Shown here piece after piece: positions 11,085 to 23,215 of a stretch of 64,000 nt of DNA. This DNA is from Eublepharis macularius (Eukaryota; Chordata; Lepidosauria; Squamata; Eublepharidae), in assembly GCF_028583425.1 (NCBI RefSeq), contig NC_072795.1, positions 67,346,001 through 67,410,000 on the forward strand, written 5' to 3'. The notes under the pieces were generated by a model, which did no database searches, was not told where the DNA came from, and saw only the letters and a list, made by a program, of their open reading frames with translations. The position numbers were made by a program, and so were the translations under genes. Every line of letters begins with the position of its first letter. Position 1 is the stretch's first letter.

Positions 11085-11245
11085 ATCAGAGGCAGAACAG
11101 CTACTTTGCATGCAGAGGACCTCCGGTTCAGTCCTTGGAATCACTGGCTAAATCTAGGAATGACCACCTGACAATCTGGAAAGCTGCTCTATTCAGGATG
11201 GACAGCACATCTAGATGGACCAAGGCAGCTTTATATATTCTTATG
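11085..11245 (+). mobile_element. tRNA-derived SINE, plus orientation
   Basis: Same family as the preceding copy, in the opposite orientation. It shows a Pol III B-box-like GGTTCAGTCC (11128-11137), then 'ggatggacagcacatctagatggaccaaggcag', ending near 'ttatatattcttatg'. Head-to-head with the minus copy, it could fold into a long RNA hairpin. Confidence 0.65.
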
Positions 11246-11249
11246 AGGC

Positions 11250-12209
11250 AGCTTTTAATATCTTCATAGATGCTGCAGAATAGGCTCACAGAGCACCAGA
11301 ATTCTCTGTCTAGTTAGTGCCCATTAGTTTATTTTTTGTTTCTTTTCATTTGCTGTAGTTAACATTAGACAGATACAAAAAAAAAAAAGACAATCTTGGC
11401 AGGAAAAAAATACACACATACACACAAATTTGAGCTCTGGTGAGCCCTTAGGTTTCAGGAAGAACAAAGTGTGAATTTAAGAACATAACAATATGGCCAT
11501 TGAGGTGAGAGGGAGGCCAAAAAGAGGGCTTAGAAGGAGTGCATCAAGGTTATGGTTGCAAAAGAACCTGCCAGATTGTGAGAAGGTGGGCTGGGCTGGA
11601 CAATAATAGCCAAAGGGCAAAAGCAGGTCAGCAAGAGTCAGCTTGAGTGCAGTGTAGGAGGCAGGAGCTGGAGATTTTCTGGTACTCAGCATTCAGAGAT
11701 TCTGGCAGAGATCTGTTGAGGAAGTTTACTAGTTCTCCTGCTTAAAGCAGCCCTTTTAATCAGACAGCATTGTTAAAACAAATAGTTTTGAACCTTAGAA
11801 ATCCTGCCTGAGCCATGGATTTCACTTGGGTGACTTTGGGAAAGTCAGAACATACCCACTACGCAGATAAAAACTGATTTGCCACTCTACCAATATAAAT
11901 GGATTTGAAACAGAAATGAAGCCAATGTGATTTTCATGGCTGCCTGAAAGAAGCCTGGGAATGGAACTTTTATCAGCATTCCTAGAATTTTAAAAACAAT
12001 GACCATTCTCCATTTCCTTGGATTAATTAAACGGAAATGGAAAAGATACATAATGCATCCATGCTTTCAAATCTCCTTCAGCCCTTAAATGTGCACGGGG
12101 GCTAGACCAAGGGAAGAGTGAAAGTGATGGAGATAATGTTTTTTAGAATCTTACTTTACATTTTTTATACATAGTTTTTATCCGTATTTAAAAATGACCA
12201 TGACTAAAA
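11250..12209. other. No gene recognised
   Basis: AT-rich non-coding DNA with a short A-run near 11378. Nothing classifiable. Confidence 0.4.
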
Positions 12210-12535
12210 GATGACAGAACCTTCTTGGTGGTGGTGTCCAGTTGTGGAATGTCATCCCCATGATTATTTGCCTGCCGATTTGACTCTCTTTAAGTTTTTG
12301 GCATCAGGTTAAGACATTAATTTCTCCAAGCATTTTGTACATTTTTTCTTGTTCTTATATGCACTGCTAGGGGTAGGGGATTGTCTTATCTGATTTATGT
12401 TGCATGTTTTATGAATTTTCATCCATGTGTATAATTTGTGATGCCTCTTTACTGGATTTAAGATGTATTTAATATCTGATTTTCTACATGCTATTTTTTA
12501 AAATGCTGCTGTATAGTTTTACGCTGCCCCAAGTT
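12210..12535 (+). mobile_element. L2-like LINE 3' fragment
   Basis: 'cttggtggtggtgtccagttgtggaatg' and the following T-rich tail match the terminal part of L2-type elements, as in the other L2 copies here. Frames are broken. Confidence 0.5.
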
Positions 12536-12559
12536 TCAGCTTTTGTTAATTGTTCTGAT

Positions 12560-12653
12560 ACAGGGGTCCCCAACCTTTTCTCTAATGAGAAATACCTCTG
12601 AGTAATGAAAAACCTCCTGAGCTAACTCCCCCCACCCCACAAACACACGTTAC
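12560..12653. mobile_element. hAT-type end fragment
   Basis: Starts CAGGGGTCCCCAACC, similar to the left end of the hAT at 47528 (CAGGGGTACCCAGTC). It is cut by the next element and its other end was not found. Confidence 0.45.
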
Positions 12654-12912
12654 CAGGGCTTTTTTTCAGCTGGAACATGGTGGAATGGAGTTCCAGAACC
12701 TTTTGAAAATAGTCACATGGGCTGGTGGCCCCACCCCCTGATCTCCAGACAGAGGGGAGTTGAGATTGCCTTCCGCGCCGTGTGGCACAGAGGGCAATCT
12801 CAACTCCCTTCTGTCTGGAGATCAGGGGGCGGGGCCACCAGCCCATGTGACCATTTTCTCCGAGGGCAACCTACTGAGTTCCACCACCTCTTTTCCCAGA
12901 AAAAAAGCCCTG
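12654..12912. mobile_element. Palindromic hAT MITE
   Basis: 259 bp, starting CAGGGCTTTTTTTC and ending with its inverse complement region AAAAAAAGCCCTG. The body is a long inverted repeat: CTCCAGACAGAGGGGAGTTG on the left mirrors CAACTCCCTTCTGTCTGGAG on the right. The 8-bp flanks CACGTTAC and CAAGTTTT match at 5 of 8 positions, a decayed duplication. Palindromic frames on both strands are artefacts. Confidence 0.8.
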
Positions 12913-14604
12913 CAAGTTTTGTTCTGGTCTGCAATATGAACTAAGAAGAACATCAAAGATGAAGCTGTCAGCTAAGGGGCACCTTCCCCCTCTCAGTTTT
13001 GCATTCTTTTTTCTGGGTCTTTTGAGGGATACAGCAGCCAGCAAGCTATCAGAAGCTCCTGAACTTCTTGCTGGAACCAGATTTTAATCAATTTATGCTT
13101 GTTTTTATTACCAGTACTGTAGTTTTAGAACTGTTGCAAGCCACTGACTTTTGAGAGCTGTGCCATGAAAATGTTTTTTTAAAAGTGATGTTTTTAAAAT
13201 AGCCATAAAAATGTAAGCACAATTAAATATGAAAATTACAAACACTGTGGTTTAGGCATAAGGAGAACTATACTTCTAAAATGTTTAATTTTTAACCAAT
13301 GAATTTACTCATTTAAAAAATGATGCACCTGAGGCAACTTACAAAGCAAAACACGATAAAATCATAAAATAGTTAAGATAATCTGTTAAAGAGCTAGCCA
13401 TTAAAAAGCCAACAAGGGCATAAAAACAGCATAAATCATTTAGCAGCCTAAAATGATTTTCATTCTCAGATAAGCTCCTTTTCCCTAGGACTCAACAGCC
13501 CTTAAAATGAAAAGCAGTGAACCACATTGAACAGTTTCTTCCACAGGCCATGAAACAGACATTTCAGCAGGGGTGGTGGTGGTTTAAGATCTGGACTGAA
13601 TCAATCATGAATGAGCATGCTTAGAGCAATGCAGAAGTCATGAAATGTTTGGAGATTAATTTATTCTTCCTGAGAATGTGCACAGCCAGTATGCCCTCCA
13701 CCACACCTTGATTGTGATAAAAGATGGAGCTATGGGCTATCTGTGTCATAAGAATACCTTTCTATTGTCCCATGGAATATATATTTCTTTCTCCACCAAC
13801 TTATTTTTTTGCCTCTGAAATTATCCCAAGTAGTTCAAGGGCATTAAAGAAGTCTTCGTTCTCAAGAGTCAAAGATGGAGCTCCTGGGCCAGGATAAGTG
13901 TCATGTGGATACCATGCAAGCTCATGGGTACTATGCATGGCCAGCTGTCCTGTGATAATAAAGCAGAAGGCTGAAAGAATTCTTTACTTACTGCTGGAGT
14001 GCAACCATCTCCAATGAAGATCATAGCTGCTACTTAATGGTGCCAGAACAGAGGAAAAGAAGCGCAGAAGAGTTAAGGATAGACTGATCATGTGGATGGG
14101 TTGGGATCTAACCAAATTCATAACAGTTAGACATAACCTAGTAGCTCACTACCTTCAAGAAATAATTGAATCCCAAGATAGAACAGCATGATATATTGTT
14201 GGCTGCCCACCTACTTCTTTAAAAGTTACAAGGTATATTCTAGGCAGTTTGTTTCATTCCTAAATTGCTCTTTACAGATGAAAAGATTATTTTATATTTA
14301 ATCTAAAACCCACAGATTATTGTTCTGTTCTGACACTCTTAAGTACCCAGAAAAAGACAAGAAGTTGTCCACCTCCCATTGACCTGCCTTTCTCTGGACA
14401 AAATCTACATAGATTTTTGCTTTGGCCCCTTCTGAACCTCTTCCTGCTTCTCGATATATCCTTCTTGTGTTGCAGTGCCCAGAACCAATCCAGTACATAC
14501 ATGAGGTAGTAGTAGTGAGTCCAGCAATATAGATTCCTGAGCCTTGGAAACAATGCATCAAACGCGGCCCATCCCCTGTGCCATTGTGTCATCTTTGTGG
14601 ACTC
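12913..14604. other. No gene; old repeat debris
   Basis: Non-coding. A segment near 13320-13440 ('gcaacttacaaagcaaaacacgataaaatcataaaa'-like) looks like a worn LINE/SINE tail. The rest is unclassified. Confidence 0.35.
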
Positions 14605-15249
14605 CTGGGCCGTCGTCACACGGGCTTTTTTTTTAGCGCTAAAATGGCGCTATTTCCCGGCAAACACCCACCTTATTCCAACACTGATGCGATTTCCTCA
14701 TTGCTGTTTTTTGCTTGATAGTTGCGATATTTTGCGCCTCAGTGTGAATGCCTCACATCGATGTATTTCGCCTCGCAACGTCCTATGCCCTCCCTTCAAT
14801 CCCAGAATCCATTTCTTCCTGCGACTCCCGTTTTTATTTTATTATGTCCTTATAACGCCATAACGACATAACACAATGCAAACTTTCTGCTGAAGTAAAA
14901 ATGACTCAATCGCCATGGCAGAGTCTTCAGCGATGGGGATCACGTCAGACTGGGAGTTTTCTGCAGGCAAAGGGCTATTTATATAATTTCAAAGTTGGAA
15001 AAACAAAAGGGTCGTAATGTTTATATGCTGTTAATCCGTTATAGCGGAATTAAACGCCAGAATAATAAAAAAAGGGGGGGGAGCTGCTTCTGCGCGGTTA
15101 GAGAGAACAGAACAGAGTGCTTCGGTGTGGACAGCTGGTGGCGGGAAGAGCCGTTAGGTGACCCAAAGAAACGTTACTGTGCCGATAACAGGTAGGACGC
15201 TATATGCTGTAAATTTAACGGAAGAGATGCCCGTGTGACGACGGCCCTG
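14605..15249. mobile_element. TIR element with GGGCCGTCGTCACACGGGC ends
   Basis: A perfect 19-bp terminal inverted repeat, GGGCCGTCGTCACACGGGC, lies at 14607-14625 and, inverted, at 15229-15247. With the outer bases the ends read CTGGG/CAGGG, hAT-like. No 8-bp flanking duplication is recognisable. The inside is CpG-rich with 'taaaatggcgc' and no open frame of note. Perfect ends suggest a fairly young copy. Confidence 0.82.
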
Positions 15250-15864
15250 TTCATATTGCTATTCTCTACAACCAGGCTTCGGTTCACTTCTCACCTCAGC
15301 AGGATCAGTTTTGTCTCAACCCTCCCCTTCTTCCTTCAGTGCTACAGGCTACAAATGAACCTCTCTCCAATAGAGCTGTCTAGCCAATTATTCCCTAATA
15401 TTATACTTGGAGATTCTTTTTTCTTTACAATTGGCAGTTGGATTTCTTTTTGTTCCTGTCTGCTTAGCTCCTAGCTTATACAGATTACTTTAAAAATATA
15501 GCCCATCTTTTCATACTGCAGTCTTCCCCAGTTTTATAACTCCTGTAAATTTTATAAGTGTCTCATTTGTTCTTATATTCAGATAATTGATAAAAAATAT
15601 CAAAGAACACCATAATCAGCACTGGCTTCAGCAGAACGACACTGGATACCTGTTTCCAGCCTCTTCCAACTGCGACTACATTTTGAGTGCAGCTTTTCAA
15701 CCAATTGCCTGGTCACTTTTTGGTTATATCTCCAATTCAATATGCAAGTTAATGCAGGCAGAGCATAGATTCTCTACAGCCACATTTTGTAATATCAGCT
15801 AAACCTTTCCAATTAATTGGAACATCACTGGGAGTGTGACAAATGTGTGACATGGAGGAGCGTA
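15250..15864. other. No gene recognised
   Basis: T- and C-rich non-coding sequence; nothing classifiable. Confidence 0.35.
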
Positions 15865-16955
15865 TCCATTTTGATTGTCCTGGACCTTTCAATAGCGTTC
15901 AATACCATCAACCATAGCATCCTTCTGGAGAGGATGGCCAGGTTGGGAATAGGGGGCACTGCCCCCCTGTTCCCCTATTCCATTCTTATTTGACAGGTTA
16001 ATTTCAGAAGAGAGTACTGAGGGATTGCTGCTTGGCTCCATGGTAATTATAGAGTCCCACAGACTTCTTCCTCATACTATTTAACATCTACATGGATCTG
16101 CAGAGAAAGATTGTCCAGGACTTTGGACTGAGGTGCCACCAATATGCAGATGTCACCCAACTGTTTCTCCTTAACAGCTGGATTGGGTAGGTCAGTGGAA
16201 GTCTTTAATAGTTGTCTTGAGAAGGAAACAGGATGGATGAGGTCCAGTAAGACTGAGGTACTGCTGCTCAGCAACAAATCCACTCAGTGACTGAGCTGGC
16301 ATCTTTTGAAAGGGGTTGCACTCCTCCTAAAGGAGAAACTGTGTATCTTTGGGGTGCTGCTGGATCCTGGCCTATGGTTGGAGAGTCGCTCAAGTCTCCT
16401 CTGTGGATACAGGCCAGGGAGGAACAGATAGGATATCACCAAGCTGTGGATTTCCACTGGCTGCCTGAGTTTTTCCAAGCAGAATTCAAAGTACTGATTC
16501 TTACCTTTAAGGGACTAAATGGGGGGCCAGGGTACTTGAAGAACCTCCTCCTCCTGCACTATCCAGCCTGCCAGTCAAGATCCAGCCCTGATCTCTGTAC
16601 CTCTGCCTGCAGAGTGGCAACCTGAGATGGGGCATTTTCAGTGGTGGTGCCTCACCTTTGGAATGCTGTCTGGCCATCTACCTTACATTCCTTTATACAC
16701 CATGCCCAAACCTTTATTTTTACCCAGATTTTTAACGGAGAGGTTTCACCTTTGTCAGCTGTTTGTACGGTTTGCTTCTAACCTGAGAATGAATATTGTT
16801 TTAAGCTGCTCAATGATTTCTTAATGCTGTTTTTATGCCCTGGCTTGTTTTCCATAGCCTGCTTTAAATGGCTTGTTTGGTTTTGTTGTATTGTTTTAAT
16901 TGAGCAGATCTCTGAAGAGGCATCATATAAATTTAGTAAACAAATAAACCAACAA
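15865..16955 (+). pseudogene. L2 LINE reverse transcriptase remnant
   Basis: A decayed L2-type LINE. The start reads as an RT palm block, 'IVLDLSIAFNTINHSILLE', where the catalytic Asp context LDLS-AF is still visible. Stops and frame changes follow. Further on come phrases typical of the L2 C-terminus ('VPPHLWNAVW' in one frame near 16650) and an AT-rich 3' end near 16955. It encodes no functional protein. The 5' half, including any endonuclease, is absent. Confidence 0.72.
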
Positions 16956-17841
16956 ATCCAGGGGAGAACAGGATAGTAAACTAATGGAGAAGCTACAGAG
17001 ACACCAGCAACTGAGAAGCCCTACATTCGAGAAGAAATCACAGATGAAAGCTGTCCCACAGCCAGTTTCTGGTACCATTAATATAAAAATGCATCTTCTC
17101 TCCATCTCAGCAAATAGCAGTTGGTTATTCTGCTGAAAATATCCATCCCACAGATCATTAATGAGGGATTGTTTTGTTTTCAATCTGCTTTCTACTTCGT
17201 TCTTCAAGTGTTCTTGTATAATACTGTAGATTCTCAGTTGATTTGTTCCAGAATGGGGTGTTTTACACCTTATCCCATCGGTCCAGAAGTAAGCTTCTAT
17301 TATGATAATAATTGTACATACTCAATTATAAGAGTTGCCTGTCCCAGGAAGCTCATATTCCTATACTTATAGTTGAATAGCTGCAAACATTAAAGCAGCT
17401 GTAAGCATTGTAAGTTTGCATTTGCCAAACAGAAGCTGGAATTAACGACTCTTTGGAAATAAGGGTGTAACTTTGCTTCTATTCATCACAAGGAACTTGC
17501 ATGTCAAGAGCCCATCTGGAAAACAAAGAAGTGCTGCATTCTCTAAATAATATGTTCTCTTATTCCAGGTGTAGTTCTTCTAGAAAGGTCCCAGATGGTC
17601 AGAAGGGTCATCCACCTCCATGAGGCTTACTTGAGTGTCAGCAACATCCTTTTCAGAAATGCAGCATATTGAGTTGTACTGACACTTGCCAATGATAATA
17701 ATCATTACAATTTCTTCTTTTACTCTTTCCTTGGTTGCAGGAGCACAAATATAACATCTGGCAAAGTAAGAAACTTTAAAGTGCCCGGTTAGAATCAAGA
17801 TAGGATTCCTCCTTAAAAATACTAATAAATGTGCTTATACT
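16956..17841. other. No gene recognised
   Basis: Unclassified non-coding DNA with short overlapping frames only. Confidence 0.4.
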
Positions 17842-18199
17842 AGGGTTGCCAGGGGCCCCAGAGGCCAAATTGGGGGTGCAGGGGGTTGGGGACTAGGAGG
17901 GCAGCAGGGTACTTACCTTCCTCATGCACATGAAGCAAGCGTGTGCTCCCCTGCTCCCCCATCACTCCAGAAAAGGAGGAGCTGCTGGGCACACTGAAGC
18001 TAAGCTCAGTCGAAATCTGCCATTTGAAGGTGATGTCTACTGAGCTCGGCTTCAGTGCGCTCCATGGCTCCCGCCAAACTGGAAAATGAGTGGCGTGATG
18101 GAGGAGTGCATGCATGATCTCTCCCCCATGCCTCCTCTCCTGCCTGCTGGGTGAGCAAGGTCACTGGGTGGCAGGTGTGGGCGGGGATGGGAAGCCTAG
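17842..18199. mobile_element. AGGGTTGCCA-type hAT-like element
   Basis: Begins AGGGTTGCCAGG and ends GGGAAGCCTAG; the termini are imperfect inverted repeats (8 of 12). Octamers CTTATACT (17834-17841) and CTTATATT (18200-18207) flank it and match at 7 of 8, as expected of hAT. It is related at its left end to 26227-27333 and 37523-38200. Non-coding. Confidence 0.72.
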
Positions 18200-20399
18200 C
18201 TTATATTATAGCAATTACAGTGGTAGAAACAGAAATACAAGAAAATATATTCAGCCTGGGGGAGTGATGTTCTAGGTTCTTTTATGCTACCCTAAACAAG
18301 TAGTTTCTGCTTGCAACTTAACCTGTGAATGTAGAAGACTAATAGAATTTCCAGCAGTTGCCCTCCCATTGCCAGAGCTGCCCTCAAAATTTAATCAGGA
18401 GCTGCAGGACACCCACTTGGGTGCCAGGGTGCCAGCAACAGGGAAACCCACCAGAACATTGGCAACAAAGAGGAATGCTGGAACAGCAGTGATACAGAAT
18501 GGGCTTTTAAAGGCCCCAATTCAACTACAACAACCAGCTGCCAGGCCTGCCAGGACAAAAGCAGCAATGACAAGGAATACTGCAATAGTCTGGGCCTGCT
18601 GTAGGCAGTTTAGCCCAACCAGGGCAATGGTAAGCGAAAAGAGGTTGCAGGTGCAGTCAAAGGTTCCCCTGAAGTCTCATGAGACTACTAGTTCTCACAA
18701 GACTTCAGGGGAATTGACTGAGCCTGTGCAGCCTACTGTGCTAGCCTCATAAGGGCTTAGAAGCAGGCCAGGGAGGAGGTAGCTGGATTTTCTCTTTAGG
18801 CTGTGTAGGTGAGACCCAGTGAAGAGGAACCAGGCACTGCAAACCCCTCCCCCCTCCTATACTGAGGCTCTGCAAGCCCAAACAGGGCAGAAAAGCCATG
18901 ATGGACTCTGGAGCTGCTGAGGGTAAGGGTGTGGATGCCTTCAGCCCCAGAAAGTGGTGGAGAATGTGGGCATCTCAGATCTTGGAGTAATGCTCCAAGA
19001 GTATAGTTTGGGGCATCAGACTACCTGTTTAGAGCCATCAGTCTTGACACCTTCAGCTATTAGTTGTATACCATTCTCAATGGCTCACTACTAACACCCC
19101 AGTTCCAGGCATTATCTCGTGGTCTCTATCATATTTTAATCCTTTGTTACTTATATAGCTTATCTCCTATTAGTAGACATTTTGATTGGTTGTTGCTGAG
19201 GCATATTTATTTGTTCTCCACTCTCTCTTATTGTTATTAATCATTTCTATAGCACCATACTGCAAATGCTGTTTTAAATGAGGTAAGAACTGTCACTTGC
19301 ATAGCAACAGTATAAGTAAAGTTTAGGCAGAAAGAGGATGGGTTGCCTAAGGCCACTGTGCAAGCTTTATAGCTGAGCTTATATATGAACCTGAGTTTCC
19401 TGCATTCAGATTCAACACACTGAGTCACTGTGCATCACTCAGCGCCGTACCAGACTCCCTTACATTCCCAGACTGTACTCAAGTCTTGTCAGAAGCACTT
19501 TCTACTACCACTGGAGGAGAAGCACTGCCAAGGACCCATGGGCTGCTGGTGTCAGAATCAAAGACAGGCTGGGTCGGTTGCATCCACCAGCTCCTATTCA
19601 CCACCATTACTCCCACCTATAACCAGAAAGGGTTGTGCTCAGATCATCTTTCAACTCTCAGAGGTCTCTCCCAGTGTTCCAAAAGCTGTTTTCAATAATC
19701 CTCGGCAAATTTGCTTCACCCTCCACTAGGTGACACTTTCTAATGACATCACTGGCTGACATATAGTTTCCTACAGTGTAGTTCCTACCTCTTCAAGGCC
19801 CTGCTGCCCTCCACGTATGCATGGAATGCTCTGAGAACTAGGCTGGATGAGAAATTGGTGCTTCTCAAGGATGCTGAGGGTGCCACTTTGACATGTTCCT
19901 TGGTCTCATAGGCTAGCCTCTGTTCTGCTTTGGTTCCTTGACTGTGACCCAGCATAACCTTTGGCTTATGCTTTGGTAAAGACTCTCATCCTGTTAACCC
20001 CAGGCATTTCTACTTCGATCCTGTGATATGGAAAGCAACCATTACACAGTCCTCTATAACAAACATCCATTCTCCTGCCTCATTTCTTCTCTTTCACCAA
20101 GGCAGGAAATAGCTCAGCTTTTATGGGCTAAAGTTGAAGAGCTACTTGAGCTCAGATGCTAAGAAACACAGTTGCTTTGTTAGGTTATTTCTACACTTCC
20201 TCCTTTTCATAGCCTTCTGTAAAACCTCCATGTTTGCATAAGAAGTCCAGCAAGAGTACATGGTTGAGCTGGTCCCCTGCATACCAGAAACAAAGAGGTT
20301 TCATCAGGCCCTTCTTTTTCTTCTCTGGATCTGACAAGCTGGATCACAGAAGATGATCTATGCAACCTGATGAAGCAGTAATTAAAATATTCAGATTAA
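18200..20399. other. No gene recognised; contains a hairpin
   Basis: A 127-codon open frame at 18369-18752 has low-complexity composition and no domain I recognise, and is probably chance. Old SINE-like sequence may lie near 19230-19440. A strong hairpin sits at 18664-18713 (listed separately). Confidence 0.35.
18664..18713. repeat. 50-bp inverted repeat (hairpin)
   Basis: Arms of 21 bp built on TTCCCCTGAAGTCT and AGACTTCAGGGGAA pair at 19 of 21 positions around an 8-base loop. It is isolated, with no mature element ends found around it. Confidence 0.75.
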
Positions 20400-20490
20400 A
20401 GCAGCAATCATATGCATACTTTTTTGTGAATAAACACTATTAAACATAGATGACTTACTTCTGAGTAAACAGGCTGCACATCAATGTTGT
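20400..20490. repeat. Diverged short interspersed repeat
   Basis: 'gacttacttctgagtaaacaggctgca' resembles a short repeat common in reptile DNA; a similar piece, 'gctgcaatctcatacacttgagagtaaac', lies near 21027-21055 in the other orientation. A pyrimidine-rich run follows at about 20507-20585. Classification is uncertain. Confidence 0.35.
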
Positions 20491-23119
20491 TTATAGTAAC
20501 CTGTTTCAACCCTTCTTCTCCATCTCATTTCCCCCTTCTCATTCCCTCTCCCCTCTTATTTTCCACTTGCCCTTAATCATCTTTTCCCCACTCATTTATA
20601 GAAACATAATAAATGGTAAGATTTGTACAATACTTTTTTCAATTCTGATTTGCGCTAATAGCTTCCACTGTATAGGTAATTAGCCTAAAGATCCTGTCTA
20701 CAAACCTATGGGAAATTAATAATACCAACAACAATAATAAATCACCATATATCTGTCATGGAAACAATCCTTTTTATGACTCAGTAAGAAGGAAACTGAG
20801 GCATGGGTAGTGCTGGCCAGAAGATCTGCACAAAGACAGAAGTTGTTTGATTTTGTCCTGTGGTTGGAGGTTCTCTAAATTAGAATGAAATTTTCCACTT
20901 GTCCATTGCCTAGTTTGGAACAAAATAATCTCAGTACAAACAAACTTTGAAGTTCTTCTCTTATGCTTAATAAGCAAGCAACATTGAGAAGTAGGTTGGT
21001 TGCTTGCTTTTCTTCTTGGCTAAGGCTGCAATCTCATACACTTGAGAGTAAACTCAGTGGGTCTAATTTCTGTGTAAGCATGAACTGAATGGGGCAGCAA
21101 AGTAGGAGCCGAGTAGTTGGGTTGGGTGAGAGGACAGGAAACCTAGACTGGATGTTCCACAGTTGCATCATCTTTGCTTGTCCCCTGGCAGCCATTACCT
21201 CCACTGCTCCTAAATCAGGAACTTGTAAATTGGAGCCACAAGGAAGACAAACATATTGCAGGCAGAGACCATCATGAGACACACTCATACAACCTCAGGT
21301 TAGTTTGAACAGAGGAGCTTGGGTGCATCCATAAGGAGAGGTGGATAAGCAGGCTGTGAAATAATGGGGACTTTCCCTGGGCAATAAATATACACACAGA
21401 TCACATTCCTACACAACTGGCTTTGTTTGTAGAGTTTCCTTTGTACATCTTCTCAGTGCGTCAAATTATGGCATAATGTCAACACAGCTTGGATTGCTTT
21501 TCCAAAGGCTGTGACAATTTGCTGGTGGGTAAGAGGCCCAGGTAGGGGACTGGAGCACATACCTATCGCTGGCGCACTGTAAATATCCATGCACAAAGTT
21601 TGTGCCTTGCTAAGAGACACGTTCCTACATGCAAGTATTTGTTTTACAAAGTCTGTTTAGGCAGGCAGGTGAGGGGGTTTTGGATTTTTTTAAAACACAC
21701 ATGGAATATATTTTCAAGAAATTCCCAGCTGAGATCATGACCTAGTTAAACACTGTGAATTAGTAACCTGCCTCACTGTAACAAGGAAGCAAATAAGTTA
21801 ATTTTGTTGCAACCAAAGAAGCACAATCCACTCTTTTTGTATTTACTGTATTATTGATTTGGAAAGTGTAAAACACTACCTTATTGCCAGATTGTCCAGA
21901 AATCTAGACCTTTACAAACTACCTTTTATTAAACCCTATGACTTGTCCTTCAGGCTCCTTTCACATTAAGTACCGTTATCCTTCCTACTCTGTGCATGTG
22001 CTAAATTACTACAATAATATATATCTAAATGATATTAGCTCTGTTGTTAGGAGTGCTGGATAGAGTTGGATTCTGCTTCAGGTCAGAGGATGAGACTAGT
22101 CTTTCTTCCAGCATCACCATTCTATGTCACTTATCTACAACAGAAACATTTGTATTGGCAGATCTGAAGGCAACCTTTCTACCTGCACATTTCTTTTACC
22201 TACTTCTTTTATCCCTGGAACAGGAAGACAAATCTGTTCTCAGTCTCTTTCCCATTCTGAGGTCACTTCTTGCCTGGAGACAAATCTGCTCTTCTCCTAC
22301 TCTAATACATAGGAAGGTTTTCATGACTGATCAATCTTAAACCAAGTAATGTGTCATCATTGTAGAAGATATTTCCTTGAGTGATGTCTTCAGGTAAACC
22401 AAAGCCAGCAGATATTCACCATTGTACTGCATACAGCTCTGACACCCAGATTCAGAAGAAGGTGGCTTACAAATAATGTTCTGGATTATTTGTTTCCAAA
22501 TGAGTACATATACACAGGAATGTACTCCAAATGAGGTCACATAGAAGCATTAAACCTGGAAGGTCTAATTCAGCATCTAACTGAATTAACCTGGTCAGCA
22601 GGTGATCAGGCAGCCTAGACTGGGAATAATTCCTGATGTAGCCAAGCACACTTTCCAGCGTGAGTGGCTCGCTGTGTTTAACTTTCTGTGACCAGAAGGT
22701 TACTGATACACTTTTGTCTGTTATTAAACCTTGACAGAAAAACCTTGCCCTACACCTTTTATGAATTTGGCAGGTACTGACCAGGAGCCTCAGAGAATTT
22801 CTTGGCCAAGATCCTGGTGGGCTTTGCTGTTGTCTTAAGCTTGTCAGTCCAGCAAGCCTGAGTTGAAGAGAGCAAGAAATTGCTGAATCGCTGACAAGTG
22901 TATTATCACCAGACCCTCTGGACCTGAGGCTGACCTGACCTTAGAGTTCCTATGATTTCCCAGGTAACTGGAAGGCTGGGCTTAGTGCCAGTTAGGACCT
23001 GTGGTATCTTGTAAAGAACATGGAAAAGTCAGAAGATATTGCTCAAATGCCTATTATGACCTCGGATAAGCAGATCTAAAATATTCGAGCTGATGAACAA
23101 TGCCAAAAAAAGATATATT
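20491..23119. other. No gene recognised
   Basis: Apart from the short repeat near 21027, this is unclassified non-coding DNA. Short frames overlap on both strands. Confidence 0.4.
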
Positions 23120-23215
23120 TTTTAATTTGTTTGTTTGTTTATATTTTCAATTTATATTCCACCCTCCCTGCACAAACAGCCTCAGGGTGGATTGCTTCAT
23201 GATTCTTCAAGGGGG
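23120..23215 (-). mobile_element. LINE/SINE 3' tail fragment, minus
   Basis: 'atttatattccaccctccctgcacaaacagcctcagggtgga' is the reverse of a frequent L2/SINE 3' tail; it follows a short TTTG repeat near 23130. Confidence 0.4.

Noticed and set aside
18369..18752. 127-codon + frame
   Set aside because: No domain, repetitive Ala/Thr/Gln composition, no splice or promoter support.
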